64,000 bases of DNA from Lachnoclostridium sp. (GTDB taxonomy: Bacteria; Bacillota; Clostridia; Lachnospirales; Lachnospiraceae), in assembly GCA_021770065.1 (NCBI GenBank), contig JAETRR010000005.1, positions 27,001-91,000 on the forward strand, in the 5' to 3' direction. The translations under genes were made by a program, and so were the position numbers. Below the pieces are notes generated by a model. The model was not told the DNA's origin and made no database searches. It saw nothing but the letters and a program-made list of their open reading frames with translations. Shown here piece by piece: positions 17,079 to 25,282 of this stretch; position 1 is the first letter of the stretch; each line of letters opens with the position of its first letter.

Positions 17079-18185
17079 TCATCTATCCCCTAATATCCAG
17101 GAAACGGCATCCAGAAGTTCTTCCTCTGTAACAGTCCGATCTACATAAGCCTCCCCGATACTGCGCAGAAGAATAAATTTAATACTTCCTGCCTCCATTT
17201 TTTTATCTGATCGGGTGGTTTCCACCACTTTCCCGGCCTCAAGTCCCTCCGTGCTCACCGGAAGCGAAAATGCACGAAGCCCTCTGGTAATCTTCTCCAT
17301 CGCATCAATATCCAGAAGTCCGCGCTGCCAGGAAATAAAGCCGGCCGCAGCCATTCCCACGGCCACACACTCTCCGTGAAGCAGGCGGAAATCTTTGAGC
17401 TTCTCCACCGCATGGCCGATGGTGTGGCCGAAGTTCAAGAGAGCGCGTTCTCCCTGCTCCGTAGGATCTGCCTCCACAACTGCGCGCTTAATCCTGCAGC
17501 TTTCCGCTATCATGGGAAGCAGAGCCTTATACTCCCGATCCCGGATCGCATCCTGATCCTTAAGAAGCTGTTCATAATATGCCGCATTCCGGATCAGGCC
17601 ATGCTTCAGAATCTCTGCCATACCCGAAGCAAACTGCCGGTCGGGAAGGGTCTTCAAAACAGAGAGATTCATATACACCAGGCTGGGCATATGAAAAGCC
17701 CCTACCATATTTTTCCAGTTATCAAAATCTACTCCCGTCTTGCCTCCGATACTGCTGTCCACCTGAGAAAGAAGCGTGGTCGGAATCTGAATAAACCGGA
17801 TTCCCCTTAGATAGGTGGCTGCTGTAAATCCTGTCAGATCTCCCACTACACCGCCGCCTAAGGCTGCCAGTATATCTTTCCGATCAAAGTGCTCCAATAT
17901 CAGATGCTCATAAAGCCCCTTCACTGTATCCAGAGTCTTATGCTCCTCCCCGGCTTCTATTGTATAAGTCGTTACTTTTTTGCAAACCTTTAAGAGCTCC
18001 TGTTTTACAGCCTCCTTGTACAAAGGCCCTACCTGACTGTCCGTCACAATACAAATCCTGCGCTCCTCTGCCTCCAAAGGCCCCATCTCTTCCGCAAGCT
18101 GTTCAAAGCTGTCTTCCAGAACAATGGAATAGCTGAACTTCCCATTCATTTTTACCGGCAAAACGATTCTCTTCTCTTCTTCCAT
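17079..18185 (-). CDS. aroB: 3-dehydroquinate synthase
   Basis: A 368-residue shikimate-pathway enzyme that turns DAHP into 3-dehydroquinate using NAD and a metal. The NAD loop LGGGVVGDLTGF, the SQVDSSIGGKTG phosphate segment and the metal ligands in EILKHG and NFGHTIGHAVE are all present. The ATG at 18185 (GGGAG 5 bases upstream) is chosen; a GTG four codons earlier is also possible. Its placement between ylmH and lspA is not the usual shikimate context but appears co-transcribed. Confidence 0.95.
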   Translation of the reverse strand: MEEEKRIVLPVKMNGKFSYSIVLEDSFEQLAEEMGPLEAEERRICIVTDSQVGPLYKEAVKQELLKVCKKVTTYTIEAGEEHKTLDTVKGLYEHLILEHFDRKDILAALGGGVVGDLTGFTAATYLRGIRFIQIPTTLLSQVDSSIGGKTGVDFDNWKNMVGAFHMPSLVYMNLSVLKTLPDRQFASGMAEILKHGLIRNAAYYEQLLKDQDAIRDREYKALLPMIAESCRIKRAVVEADPTEQGERALLNFGHTIGHAVEKLKDFRLLHGECVAVGMAAAGFISWQRGLLDIDAMEKITRGLRAFSLPVSTEGLEAGKVVETTRSDKKMEAGSIKFILLRSIGEAYVDRTVTEEELLDAVSWILGDR

Positions 18186-18239
18186 CCTGTCTCCCACTCA
18201 TTCCTGTATCACACAAAATATCTGTTCTCTATAAATATC

Positions 18240-18995
18240 CTAAACATATTTCAGGATCGTCACATAACTTCTTCCCTTTTTAGACTGTCCGCCAATGCTT
18301 TGAAGGCGGAAACGCCCCATCCCCCGGACGGATATCAGATCTCCCTCCTTTGGCTGCGAGCCGTTCGATGTCACCAGCCTTCCGTTGACAAAAACCTTTC
18401 CGCCTTCAATCTGCCCTGTGAGACTGCTCCTGGATGCGCCGAAAGCCAGAGAAAGCAGACTGTCCAGCCGCACGGAAGCCATAGTTCCTGTCAGTTCCTT
18501 CACCTTAGGTTCGTAAGAAAAGCTTTCTCTCTCCACCCTGCATGCCGTAACAGAGGTATGCCGTATCCGTGTCAGATTCTCACAGATAAAATCTGCCAGC
18601 TTTTCGTGGCAGAACAAAAAGGCCTGTTCCTCTTCCGGCAGAATGTCTCCTGTCCTGGAACGTTCCAGCCCCAGATTCAGAAGCGCCCCCAGATAATCCC
18701 TGTGTGACAGGCCTTCCGCAAACTTTTTTTGAATCGGTTCTACTCTTACACAGGCAATGGGATATTCCGGACAAAACACGGGAGCATCAGGAATAAAGGC
18801 TGCCATCTGACGCTCCGCTGCTTCGTAGCCGCCAAAAGCCTCCGTCTTCAGATAAGACAGCTTTGGCCGGATACTGTGAAAAATATGCTGTTCATTCAGA
18901 TTCAAAAAATCCGTATAAGTTACGATTCCCCGTTGATAAGCCGTCTCTGCCAGATCCAGAAGACGCTTCTCAAACTGCTGCTCCTCCCTTGTCAT
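18240..18995 (-). CDS. ylmH: YlmH-like S4-domain RNA-binding protein
   Basis: A 251-residue protein of the YlmH family, found in the division locus of Gram-positive bacteria next to sepF. The N-terminal part is the YlmH-specific domain (AERQMAAFIPD, then PIACVRVEP). The C-terminal about 70 residues form an S4 RNA-binding domain (RLDSLLSLAFGASRS...GKVFVNGRLV). B. subtilis YlmH has been linked to rescue of stalled ribosomes. The ATG at 18995 is 4 bases after sepF stops; the open frame upstream of it is the sepF coding region read in another frame. Confidence 0.88.
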   Translation of the reverse strand: MTREEQQFEKRLLDLAETAYQRGIVTYTDFLNLNEQHIFHSIRPKLSYLKTEAFGGYEAAERQMAAFIPDAPVFCPEYPIACVRVEPIQKKFAEGLSHRDYLGALLNLGLERSRTGDILPEEEQAFLFCHEKLADFICENLTRIRHTSVTACRVERESFSYEPKVKELTGTMASVRLDSLLSLAFGASRSSLTGQIEGGKVFVNGRLVTSNGSQPKEGDLISVRGMGRFRLQSIGGQSKKGRSYVTILKYV

Positions 18996-18999
18996 AGCG

Positions 19000-19527
19000 C
19001 TAGAACTTGCCGTACACCGAAGGAATATCAATGGAACCGCTGATGATATCCTGCAAATCACCGGAAATATCCACATTTCTTGGAGTCGCCAGGAAAATAC
19101 TGCCGGAAACCTTCTGCAGGTTGCCGCCGATAGCAAAACAGGATCCCGATGTGAAATCAATGATCCGCTGTGCCACATCCACATCCAATCCTTCAAAGTT
19201 TAATACCACCGTGCGGTTGCTGAGAAGTGTCTCGCCAATCTCTCTGGAATCATCAAAACTTGTAGGCTTGATCACACATACTTCCATATTGCCCTTCCCC
19301 TGCTTTCTTGAAGTCTGACGAATCGGGGTCACCTTAGTGCGTTCCCTGGAAGGCTCTTCTTCCTCGTAATCGTCGTAATCCTCTTCCTTTTTCCGTCGAA
19401 AAGGACTTTTTCTCTCCGGCTTTTCTTCCTCGTAGTCATCATCGAAATCATCATAGTCGTCATAATCATCGTAGTCGTCATCACCGCCCAGCTTCATGAC
19501 ATCTAGGAATTTATCGATTACACTCAT
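19000..19527 (-). CDS. sepF: Cell division protein SepF
   Basis: A 175-residue FtsZ-tethering protein. A short N-terminal amphipathic helix (MSVIDKFLDVMKL) is the expected membrane anchor. Residues about 15-60 are an acidic, low-complexity linker dominated by Asp-Asp-Tyr repeats. The C-terminal SepF fold contains VLNFEGLDVDVAQRIIDF and GGNLQKVSGSIFLATP. The acidic repeat linker is longer than in B. subtilis SepF (about 150 residues). It sits between yggS and ylmH, the conserved order. Confidence 0.95.
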   Translation of the reverse strand: MSVIDKFLDVMKLGGDDDYDDYDDYDDFDDDYEEEKPERKSPFRRKKEEDYDDYEEEEPSRERTKVTPIRQTSRKQGKGNMEVCVIKPTSFDDSREIGETLLSNRTVVLNFEGLDVDVAQRIIDFTSGSCFAIGGNLQKVSGSIFLATPRNVDISGDLQDIISGSIDIPSVYGKF

Positions 19528-19542
19528 TTTACCGTCTCCAAT

Positions 19543-20232
19543 CTAACTATAATTACGTTCTCCAAAAATCCCCGTTCCAACGCGGATCATGGTAGCGCCT
19601 TCCTCAATCGCGACCTCATAGTCTCCCGTCATACCCATGGACAGGACACTCATAGATACATTATCAATGCTTTTCCTTTTTATGTCAACATTTAATTTCT
19701 TTAAATTGGCAAAATGTATCCTGTTTTCCTCCGGATCCTCCACAAATGGAGCAATTGTCATCAGTCCCTGAATCGAAACAGCCGGAAGCTCTGCGATTTT
19801 TCGGATAAGATCTTCTGTCTCCTCCGGCCTCACTCCGAATTTGCTCTCTTCTCCTGCCACATTGACCTCTATAAGTACAGGCACGGTTATCTGTCTTTTT
19901 ACTCCTTCCTCACTGATAGCCCTGGCAAGCCGGAGAGAGTCCACCGAATGAATGAGACAGGCCTTATCTATTACGTATTTTACCTTATTGCGCTGCAGGT
20001 GGCCGATAAGATGCCAGCGAATATCTTTCGGAAGCTGTTCGTATTTCTCACACAGCTCCTGTACCTTATTTTCGCCAAAATCTCTGATCCCTCCCGGAAG
20101 AAGCTCCTCAATCATGGAAACAGGCTTTGTCTTGCTCACTGCAATCAATGTTACTTCTTCCCTCTTCCGCCCGGAACGCCCGCAGGCGGCACAGATTCTC
20201 TTTTCCACCTCTGCCAGATTTTCAACTACCAT
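19543..20232 (-). CDS. YggS/YlmE-family pyridoxal-phosphate homeostasis protein
   Basis: A 229-residue, single-domain protein with the fold of the alanine racemase N-terminal barrel. The PLP lysine is in LIAVSKTKP, and the C-terminal MGMTGDYEVAIEEGATMIRVGTGIFG is diagnostic. Members bind PLP and balance B6 and amino-acid pools without a known reaction. It is the first gene of the sepF unit. A family A repeat ends 13 bases before its ATG, so the repeat lies in its leader. Confidence 0.95.
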   Translation of the reverse strand: MVVENLAEVEKRICAACGRSGRKREEVTLIAVSKTKPVSMIEELLPGGIRDFGENKVQELCEKYEQLPKDIRWHLIGHLQRNKVKYVIDKACLIHSVDSLRLARAISEEGVKRQITVPVLIEVNVAGEESKFGVRPEETEDLIRKIAELPAVSIQGLMTIAPFVEDPEENRIHFANLKKLNVDIKRKSIDNVSMSVLSMGMTGDYEVAIEEGATMIRVGTGIFGERNYS

Positions 20233-20244
20233 ATGTCCTCCATT

Positions 20245-20352
20245 CCAGTTCCGTAATATCCCTCCCAGTACACTTTAGCCTAAATCAATTTCCAGTCACA
20301 GTTGCATGTGCCTGTAAATTGATTTGTGCACTGTGAGGGATATTACTGTTTA
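20245..20352 (-). repeat. Structured intergenic repeat, family A copy 2
   Basis: A perfect 12-bp outer stem GTAATATCCCTC (20253-20264) with GAGGGATATTAC (20335-20346); an inner stem AAATCAATTT with AAATTGATTT; an apical closing triplet CAG/CTG on the minus strand. The asymmetric bulge TAGGCTAAAG and end CGGAACTGGAATGG match copies 3 and 4. It directly abuts family B copy 1. Confidence 0.8.
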
Positions 20353-20354
20353 AA

Positions 20355-20470
20355 GTCGCTGCGCGACAGCACTAAAGGGTAAAGTCGCTTCGACACACCG
20401 GTATTGAGAGGAACTTTCATTCGAAAAAGCACTCATGAAAGTTCCTCTCGTGCGCCTCCTCGACTTTACC
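20355..20470 (-). repeat. Structured intergenic repeat, family B copy 1 (full length)
   Basis: It contains a small hairpin GTCGC-TGC-GCGAC (20355-20367), a 10-bp closing stem GGTAAAGTCG (20378-20387) with CGACTTTACC (20461-20470), and inside it a perfect 15-bp hairpin from 20406-20420 to 20435-20449 (GAGAGGAACTTTCAT and complement) with a 14-base loop. The same layout recurs at 43151-43266. Confidence 0.8.
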
Positions 20471-20473
20471 AGC

Positions 20474-20503
20474 ACCGTAGCCTAAATCAATTTAATCGTA
20501 AAT
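20474..20503 (-). repeat. Fragment of family A repeat overlapping a gene end
   Basis: GTAGCCTAAATCAATTT (20477-20493) matches the inner arm of family A copies 2 and 4, followed by GTAAAT as in the family core. The minus-strand stop codon of the HlyD-like gene (20492-20494) lies inside this fragment. Confidence 0.6.
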
Positions 20504-21958
20504 TACTTCATCCTCGTCCACCGTATCTGCATTCAGAACGATGTGATCGTAAACAGAGAGGCCGTAGCTGGTTCCCTCCTTCACGATACAGTACTCCTCG
20601 TTTTCATACAGAATCTGTATCTGGCGGAATACGGTGTAACCTTTGTTGATATTGTAAACGCCTGTCAGCTTCGCCGTCTGCCCTACCTGGTAGAATTCTG
20701 CGGAATCTGTCCTAATCAGCAGATCCCCGTTCTGCAGCAGCTTCTCCGAAGTGCTGAAATTCTCTTCCTTCGGATCCACATAGGCGTACTCTTCATCCTG
20801 ATAATAAATGGTGCAGTTGACAAACTCAGCCTGGCTGCTTCCGTCCTCCCCTATAGTCTGCTTCATCACACCCATATTATTGCTGGAGCCTGAGGTTGTC
20901 ACATAATCCTTATCAATCACAAAAAAATCTTTTTCCGTCACAGCCGTCCTGGGGATCTTAAGTCCCGTAGTCTCATCACGAAGTACCTCAAAGGTCAGAA
21001 AGCGCTCATCCGCATAGCGAATCATGGAATTCACAAATTCCAGCACACCGTAGGCCTTTCCCTCACGGTACTCCACCGTTACCGACGGCCAGAGTTCCTC
21101 TTTGTCCTTATCCATCCGGATTTCAATATAGGTAGTATTCTGAATCACTGTGCCGTCTTCCGCCGTCTTCTGGTTCTCCTTAATCTTGTCCAGCAGATAG
21201 GTCTCCATCTCCTCATCAAGAGGGAACACCAGCTTCCATGTCTCCTCTGTAACCAGCTTATACACCGGCTCTCCCTGTCCCACAAGCTCTTCTGTACGGA
21301 GATTCGTTCTCTCATAAGCTTCCTCTTCAAACCAGGAACTGCTTAAATTTTCCAGAGAAGCATTTTCAAAACCGTCCAGGTAGTATTCCACTACCCCGGA
21401 TGCCCCTGCATTGTAGCGGGCAAATGTACTTCCTCCGCTTTCCGCAGCGCTGTCCAGCTGGGAAATCATATTCTGATTCATCAAATCCAGGATTGCCGCA
21501 TCTATACCCGTCTTAAAATTATATACTTCCCCAAAATTCATGTCGGAAATACTGCTCATATAAGCGGCTATCTCGCTGCGGAGCTGGCTGTAATCTTCCT
21601 CGCTTAAACTCATCTCACCGGCATTGTCCTTCATAAGCTGAGCCATACGGCCGCTCTCATCCACAGTATACACGGCAGAGTTTATGGAAACCTTCTCGCC
21701 CTCCCTGGCATAATAGCTGATATATCCCGGCTTTTCCGACTGAAAAACCTGCTCCGTGCGAAGAGCAATACCCGTATAATGATAATCCGCCGCCAGGTTG
21801 CCGGCAATCACTTCATATCCGGATATATGTGAGGAATTAAAAAACGTATAAACACAGACAATCAGATAGACCGCTATAAACCCAAAAAATACAACGCCGA
21901 TATTCATGGGGCGCCGGTATTTGATAACCTTTTTATTCTTTTTCCTGGAACCTGCCAC
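20492..21958 (-). CDS. HlyD-family membrane fusion-like protein
   Basis: A 488-residue protein with a basic cytoplasmic N-terminus, one membrane helix (about residues 19-41), then a large extracytoplasmic part. The segment after the helix (ALRTEQVFQSEKPGYISYYAREGEKV) resembles the biotinyl-lipoyl-like domain of HlyD adaptors. Similar proteins occur beside sepF/yggS in Clostridia. No partner export pump is present here. The start is a GTG with AAGGAG 8 bases upstream. The last codons and stop lie in a repeat fragment, so its C-terminus may have been reshaped by that element. The function is unknown. Confidence 0.75.
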   Translation of the reverse strand: MAGSRKKNKKVIKYRRPMNIGVVFFGFIAVYLIVCVYTFFNSSHISGYEVIAGNLAADYHYTGIALRTEQVFQSEKPGYISYYAREGEKVSINSAVYTVDESGRMAQLMKDNAGEMSLSEEDYSQLRSEIAAYMSSISDMNFGEVYNFKTGIDAAILDLMNQNMISQLDSAAESGGSTFARYNAGASGVVEYYLDGFENASLENLSSSWFEEEAYERTNLRTEELVGQGEPVYKLVTEETWKLVFPLDEEMETYLLDKIKENQKTAEDGTVIQNTTYIEIRMDKDKEELWPSVTVEYREGKAYGVLEFVNSMIRYADERFLTFEVLRDETTGLKIPRTAVTEKDFFVIDKDYVTTSGSSNNMGVMKQTIGEDGSSQAEFVNCTIYYQDEEYAYVDPKEENFSTSEKLLQNGDLLIRTDSAEFYQVGQTAKLTGVYNINKGYTVFRQIQILYENEEYCIVKEGTSYGLSVYDHIVLNADTVDEDEVIYD

Positions 21959-21981
21959 GAATACTACTCCTTCTATTCCTT

Positions 21982-22048
21982 AATTCCAGTTCCGCCGCTT
22001 CAATGTTATCTGTCATATCCCCTTCGGGGCGGACGGACTTCGTCCGTG
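21982..22048 (-). repeat. Family A end fragment plus two short hairpins
   Basis: CCAGTTCCG, the conserved end of family A, occurs 24 bases ahead of the HlyD-like start, but no matching long arms follow. Instead there are two tight hairpins with TTC turns: CCCC/GGGG (22020-22030) and ACGGAC/GTCCGT (22034-22048). It is probably a degraded or rearranged copy. Confidence 0.4.
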
Positions 22049-22054
22049 TAGAAA

Positions 22055-22085
22055 AGACGGGGCTGCCGCGAATCAGACAGCCCCT
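22055..22085 (-). terminator. Terminator after the P-loop gene
   Basis: On the minus strand GGGGCTG and CAGCCCC (22079-22085 with 22060-22066) form a stem with a 12-base loop, followed by GTCTTTTC. It lies 19 bases after the stop of the P-loop gene. Confidence 0.7.
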
Positions 22086-22103
22086 CTCTTATGTACTGTA
22101 GAA

Positions 22104-22523
22104 CTAACAGGAAATAAGGACCTGCTCTTTTGCAAAATCCGGCAAATCCTTCTCTTCTACAGAAATGCTGATACAGAAATCCACCTTGAACTGCTCGCTG
22201 ATGTGATTGAGCTGTGTCAAAGCATCGGTCAGATCCGCATGCTCCAGATATGCAATCTTCAAAAAGCTGTCCAGATATACCTGCTCCAAATCATAATCCT
22301 GAGAAATGATTCCGCAGATAAAGCCGATGAACTCATCACTGTTCTTTAAAGGATAATCCTTTACATTGATAAGGCGAACCTTATTGTTCAGTTCATGCAT
22401 ATGCTTTGTGTTTTTATCCAGATATACGATATTGCCCGATGCTGTTTTAATCTGACTGTTCACTCTATCCAGTAAATGCTTTGTCTTTCCATCTCCCTTA
22501 TTTCCGATGATTAACTGTACCAT
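22104..22523 (-). CDS. Small P-loop protein of unknown function
   Basis: A 139-residue protein with a clean Walker A motif GNKGDGKT at residues 7-14, near the N-terminus. The rest is mixed alpha/beta, with a possible Walker-B-like strand (LEQVYLDSFLKI) and a final LISC. It is too short for known nucleotide-hydrolysing domains of the AAA or PilT type. It follows mgsA but has its own promoter, ribosome site and terminator. It is well expressed in appearance, but I do not recognise the family. Confidence 0.7.
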   Translation of the reverse strand: MVQLIIGNKGDGKTKHLLDRVNSQIKTASGNIVYLDKNTKHMHELNNKVRLINVKDYPLKNSDEFIGFICGIISQDYDLEQVYLDSFLKIAYLEHADLTDALTQLNHISEQFKVDFCISISVEEKDLPDFAKEQVLISC

Positions 22524-22579
22524 AGCCTTGTCCTCCTTGGGTTTCTATATTATTTGTATACTGATTTCTATATGGTAAT

Positions 22580-22608
22580 ATTATAGTCCATCTGTATCGA
22601 AAAGACAA
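22580..22608 (-). promoter_or_regulatory. Promoter for the P-loop gene
   Basis: TTGTCT (22603-22608) and a perfect TATAAT (22580-22585) are 17 bases apart, just after the mgsA stop. The leader is about 50 bases with AGGAGG near its end. Confidence 0.65.
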
Positions 22609-22619
22609 CCTCTTTCTAT

Positions 22620-23015
22620 TTATACATAAAGCTCTCTCCACTCCATGTCTCCTCTGTCCAGAGCCTTAATCAGCAGCTCTGCTGTGGCCAGATTCGTAGC
22701 CATGGGAATATTGTAAGTATCACAGAGACGTATCACATTGTTTACATCCGGTTCGTGCTTCTTCGGCTCCGACGGGTCCCTCAGGAAAATCAGAAGATCA
22801 ATCTGATTGTGCTCAATCTGTGCCGCAAGCTGCTGCTCTCCCCCAAGATGGCCTGCAAGGTACTTGTGCACGCTCAGATTCGTCACCTCGACGATGAGTC
22901 TTCCGGTGGTTCCGGTAGCGTACAGATTATGTTTACATAAAATTCCTCTGTACGCAATGCAGAAATTCTGCATTAATTTCTTTTTTGCATCATGTGCAAT
23001 TAATCCAATGTTCAT
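22620..23015 (-). CDS. mgsA: Methylglyoxal synthase
   Basis: A 131-residue enzyme converting dihydroxyacetone phosphate to methylglyoxal and phosphate, a glycolysis bypass. Conserved features include the N-terminal GLIAHDAKK, ATGTTG phosphate loop, GGEQQLAAQI, the FLRDP aspartate and the C-terminal MATNLATAE. Length is normal. It follows rodA at the end of the shape operon and has no evident functional tie to it. Confidence 0.95.
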   Translation of the reverse strand: MNIGLIAHDAKKKLMQNFCIAYRGILCKHNLYATGTTGRLIVEVTNLSVHKYLAGHLGGEQQLAAQIEHNQIDLLIFLRDPSEPKKHEPDVNNVIRLCDTYNIPMATNLATAELLIKALDRGDMEWRELYV

Positions 23016-23030
23016 GCGAACACCCCCAAA

Positions 23031-24155
23031 TTAATATTTTTTCGGCTGTAAGCCGACATTTAAAACAAAACCTATAGCCAGGAACAGAGTAACCAGGGAC
23101 GTCATCCCATAGCTGACAAATGGTAAGGGAATCCCTGTATTGGGCATAATTCCCGTAGCCACACAGATATTGACGAAACTCTGGAACCCGATGTAGCCTG
23201 CCACCCCACAGCAGATTAAGGTTCCGGAAAATTCCCTGGACCGTTTTCCTATCCATATACATTCTAACACAATCAGAGCCAATAGTAAAATAATTGTTGC
23301 ACAACCGATAAAACCAAGCTCTTCCCCTGTCACTGCAAAGATAAAATCTGTCTGGGGCTCTGCAATAAAGCTTCCGTTCTTAACAGAGGATACGGAATTG
23401 TTATTAAGGCCCTTCCCTGCAAGCTGTCCCGAACCGATCGCCATAATAGAATTTATCTGCTGATAAGCATCATCCGCATACTTTGCCGGCTCCAGCCAGG
23501 CCATAATACGGCGAAAAGCATAATCATCCAGGATCTTCTGATCCGGCTGAAGGATCAGGCTGATAAATACAATCGCGGAAGGAACGGCCACCGCAATCGC
23601 TGTTCCGATAATCTTATAACTCAGACCGGCAATAAATATCAGAACCAGAAAAATCACGATAATCGAAATAGTAGTGGAAAGATCCGGCTGTTCTTTAATA
23701 AAGAGCACCGGTATGCCAAACAGCACTGCCGAAGCCAGCAATACCTTCCAGGTGTTCAGCTGTTCTCTATACTTCTCAAAAAATCGGGCAAAAAACAAAA
23801 TCAGAAGCAGTTTTGACAGCTCAGAAGGCTGGAACTGAAATCCGCCGATATTCAGCCAGCGGTACGCCCCGTTCCTCAATACTCCAAAGGGCCGGACATT
23901 GATAAACGGAATTTGAACCAGCGAAAGCAATACAAGATTAAACACATAAATCAGCCAGTAAAACTTCAAAACCCAGATATAATCCATAAGAGAAACCACA
24001 AGCATGGCAGCCGTTCCCATAATGAGGCCCTGTATCTGGGAGCCCTGGACGGATTTGCGCGCGCTTCCGATGACCATAATTCCGATAATACTGATTGCAT
24101 ATACATATAACAAAAGTCTGAATCTGTAATCCCTCAGCTGATACTGTTTAAACAT
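23031..24155 (-). CDS. rodA: RodA, SEDS peptidoglycan polymerase
   Basis: A 374-residue SEDS glycosyltransferase with about ten membrane segments. Motifs include WLNIGGFQFQPSELSK, KEQPDLST, and the C-terminal TGIMPNTGIPLPFVSYG. It polymerises glycan strands for cell elongation with its partner PBP2, encoded four genes upstream. The position directly after minE and in an mre/min operon favours RodA over FtsW. Confidence 0.93.
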   Translation of the reverse strand: MFKQYQLRDYRFRLLLYVYAISIIGIMVIGSARKSVQGSQIQGLIMGTAAMLVVSLMDYIWVLKFYWLIYVFNLVLLSLVQIPFINVRPFGVLRNGAYRWLNIGGFQFQPSELSKLLLILFFARFFEKYREQLNTWKVLLASAVLFGIPVLFIKEQPDLSTTISIIVIFLVLIFIAGLSYKIIGTAIAVAVPSAIVFISLILQPDQKILDDYAFRRIMAWLEPAKYADDAYQQINSIMAIGSGQLAGKGLNNNSVSSVKNGSFIAEPQTDFIFAVTGEELGFIGCATIILLLALIVLECIWIGKRSREFSGTLICCGVAGYIGFQSFVNICVATGIMPNTGIPLPFVSYGMTSLVTLFLAIGFVLNVGLQPKKY

Positions 24156-24168
24156 AATACTCCTTTAG

Positions 24169-24447
24169 TCAGCGTTCCAACCCGTGCTTCATATCCTTAA
24201 TGGGAATATTTGCACACAGGGCAGGCACTCGTCCGTTCTCTCCCTCCGATTCTGTCTGGGTAATCTGAATGTCCAGACCGTCACAGTCAATCTCCATATA
24301 TTTGGAAATCACCTTGATAATATCATTTTTGATAAGCTCCATAATCTCCGGGGAACAATTGGCGCGGTCTGAAATCAAAAGCAGTTTCAGACGGTCCTTC
24401 GCCACATCACCAGAGCTTTTTTTCCGGAAAAAATCCATTAAAGCCAT
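24169..24447 (-). CDS. minE: Cell division topological specificity factor MinE
   Basis: A 92-residue protein of normal MinE length. The N-terminal membrane/MinD contact helix (MALMDFFRKK) is followed by KDRLKLLLISDRANCSPEIM, the MinD-activating segment, and a C-terminal dimerisation domain. It stimulates MinD ATPase to drive oscillation of the division inhibitor. It lies 18 bases after minD. Confidence 0.95.
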   Translation of the reverse strand: MALMDFFRKKSSGDVAKDRLKLLLISDRANCSPEIMELIKNDIIKVISKYMEIDCDGLDIQITQTESEGENGRVPALCANIPIKDMKHGLER

Positions 24448-24465
24448 TCTTCTTTCCCCCTTTGA

Positions 24466-25251
24466 TTATTTAAACAGCTTTGCAACTTTGGCAAAGAACC
24501 CATTATTGACCTCCAGATTCATCAGGGGAACTTCCTCACCCAGAATACGCTTGCAGATATTCATATAAGCAGTTCCCGCCATGGAAGAATCACCGGCCAG
24601 CGGCTCTCCCTGATTCGTGGCGATAACAATGCTCTCGTCGTCCGGAACGGCGCCGAGCAAATCAATAGCCAGTATATCGATCACATCCTCTATGGACATC
24701 ATGTCGCCCCGTTTCACCATATCCATCCGAAGCCTGTTTACAATCAGATCAATCTTGTGGATCTCATTGGCCTCCAGAAGCCCGATAATGCGGTCCGCAT
24801 CACGAATGGCGGATACCTCGGGAGTTGTCACAATGATGGCCCGGTCAGCAGCAGCTATGGCATTCTTAAAGCCCTGTTCGATTCCGGCCGGACAGTCCAG
24901 AAGTATGTAATCAAATTCACTGCGCAGTTCGTCAATAAGCTTCACCATCTGTTCCGGATTCACTGCCGTCTTGTCCCTTGTCTGAGCGGACGGAAGAAGC
25001 GCAAGATTCGGATAACGCTTGTCCTTAATGAGCGCCTGCTTAATACGGCAGTTGCCCTCTACCACATCTACCAGATTGTACACGATCCGGTTTTCCAGCC
25101 CCATGACTACATCCAGGTTCCGAAGACCGATATCCGTATCAATCATCACCACATTCTTGCCCAGCTTCGCAAGACCTGTACCTATATTCGCTGTGGAAGT
25201 GGTTTTTCCCACACCGCCTTTTCCGGATGTAATTACAATTACCTCACTCAT
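24466..25251 (-). CDS. minD: Septum site-determining ATPase MinD
   Basis: A 261-residue deviant Walker A ATPase: SGKGGVGKTT near the N-terminus, switch regions VMIDTDIGLRNLDVVMG and LLDCPAGIEQGF, and a C-terminal amphipathic membrane helix (FFAKVAKLF). It dimerises on the membrane with ATP and recruits MinC. It lies between minC and minE. Confidence 0.97.
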   Translation of the reverse strand: MSEVIVITSGKGGVGKTTSTANIGTGLAKLGKNVVMIDTDIGLRNLDVVMGLENRIVYNLVDVVEGNCRIKQALIKDKRYPNLALLPSAQTRDKTAVNPEQMVKLIDELRSEFDYILLDCPAGIEQGFKNAIAAADRAIIVTTPEVSAIRDADRIIGLLEANEIHKIDLIVNRLRMDMVKRGDMMSIEDVIDILAIDLLGAVPDDESIVIATNQGEPLAGDSSMAGTAYMNICKRILGEEVPLMNLEVNNGFFAKVAKLFK

Positions 25252-25282
25252 ACAATTTCTTCCTCCAACTCTTTTATTCCTG

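Noticed and set aside
18240..19196. 318-residue version of the YlmH-like protein
   Set aside because: The extra N-terminal residues are sepF coding sequence in another frame; a start just after the sepF stop fits the family length.
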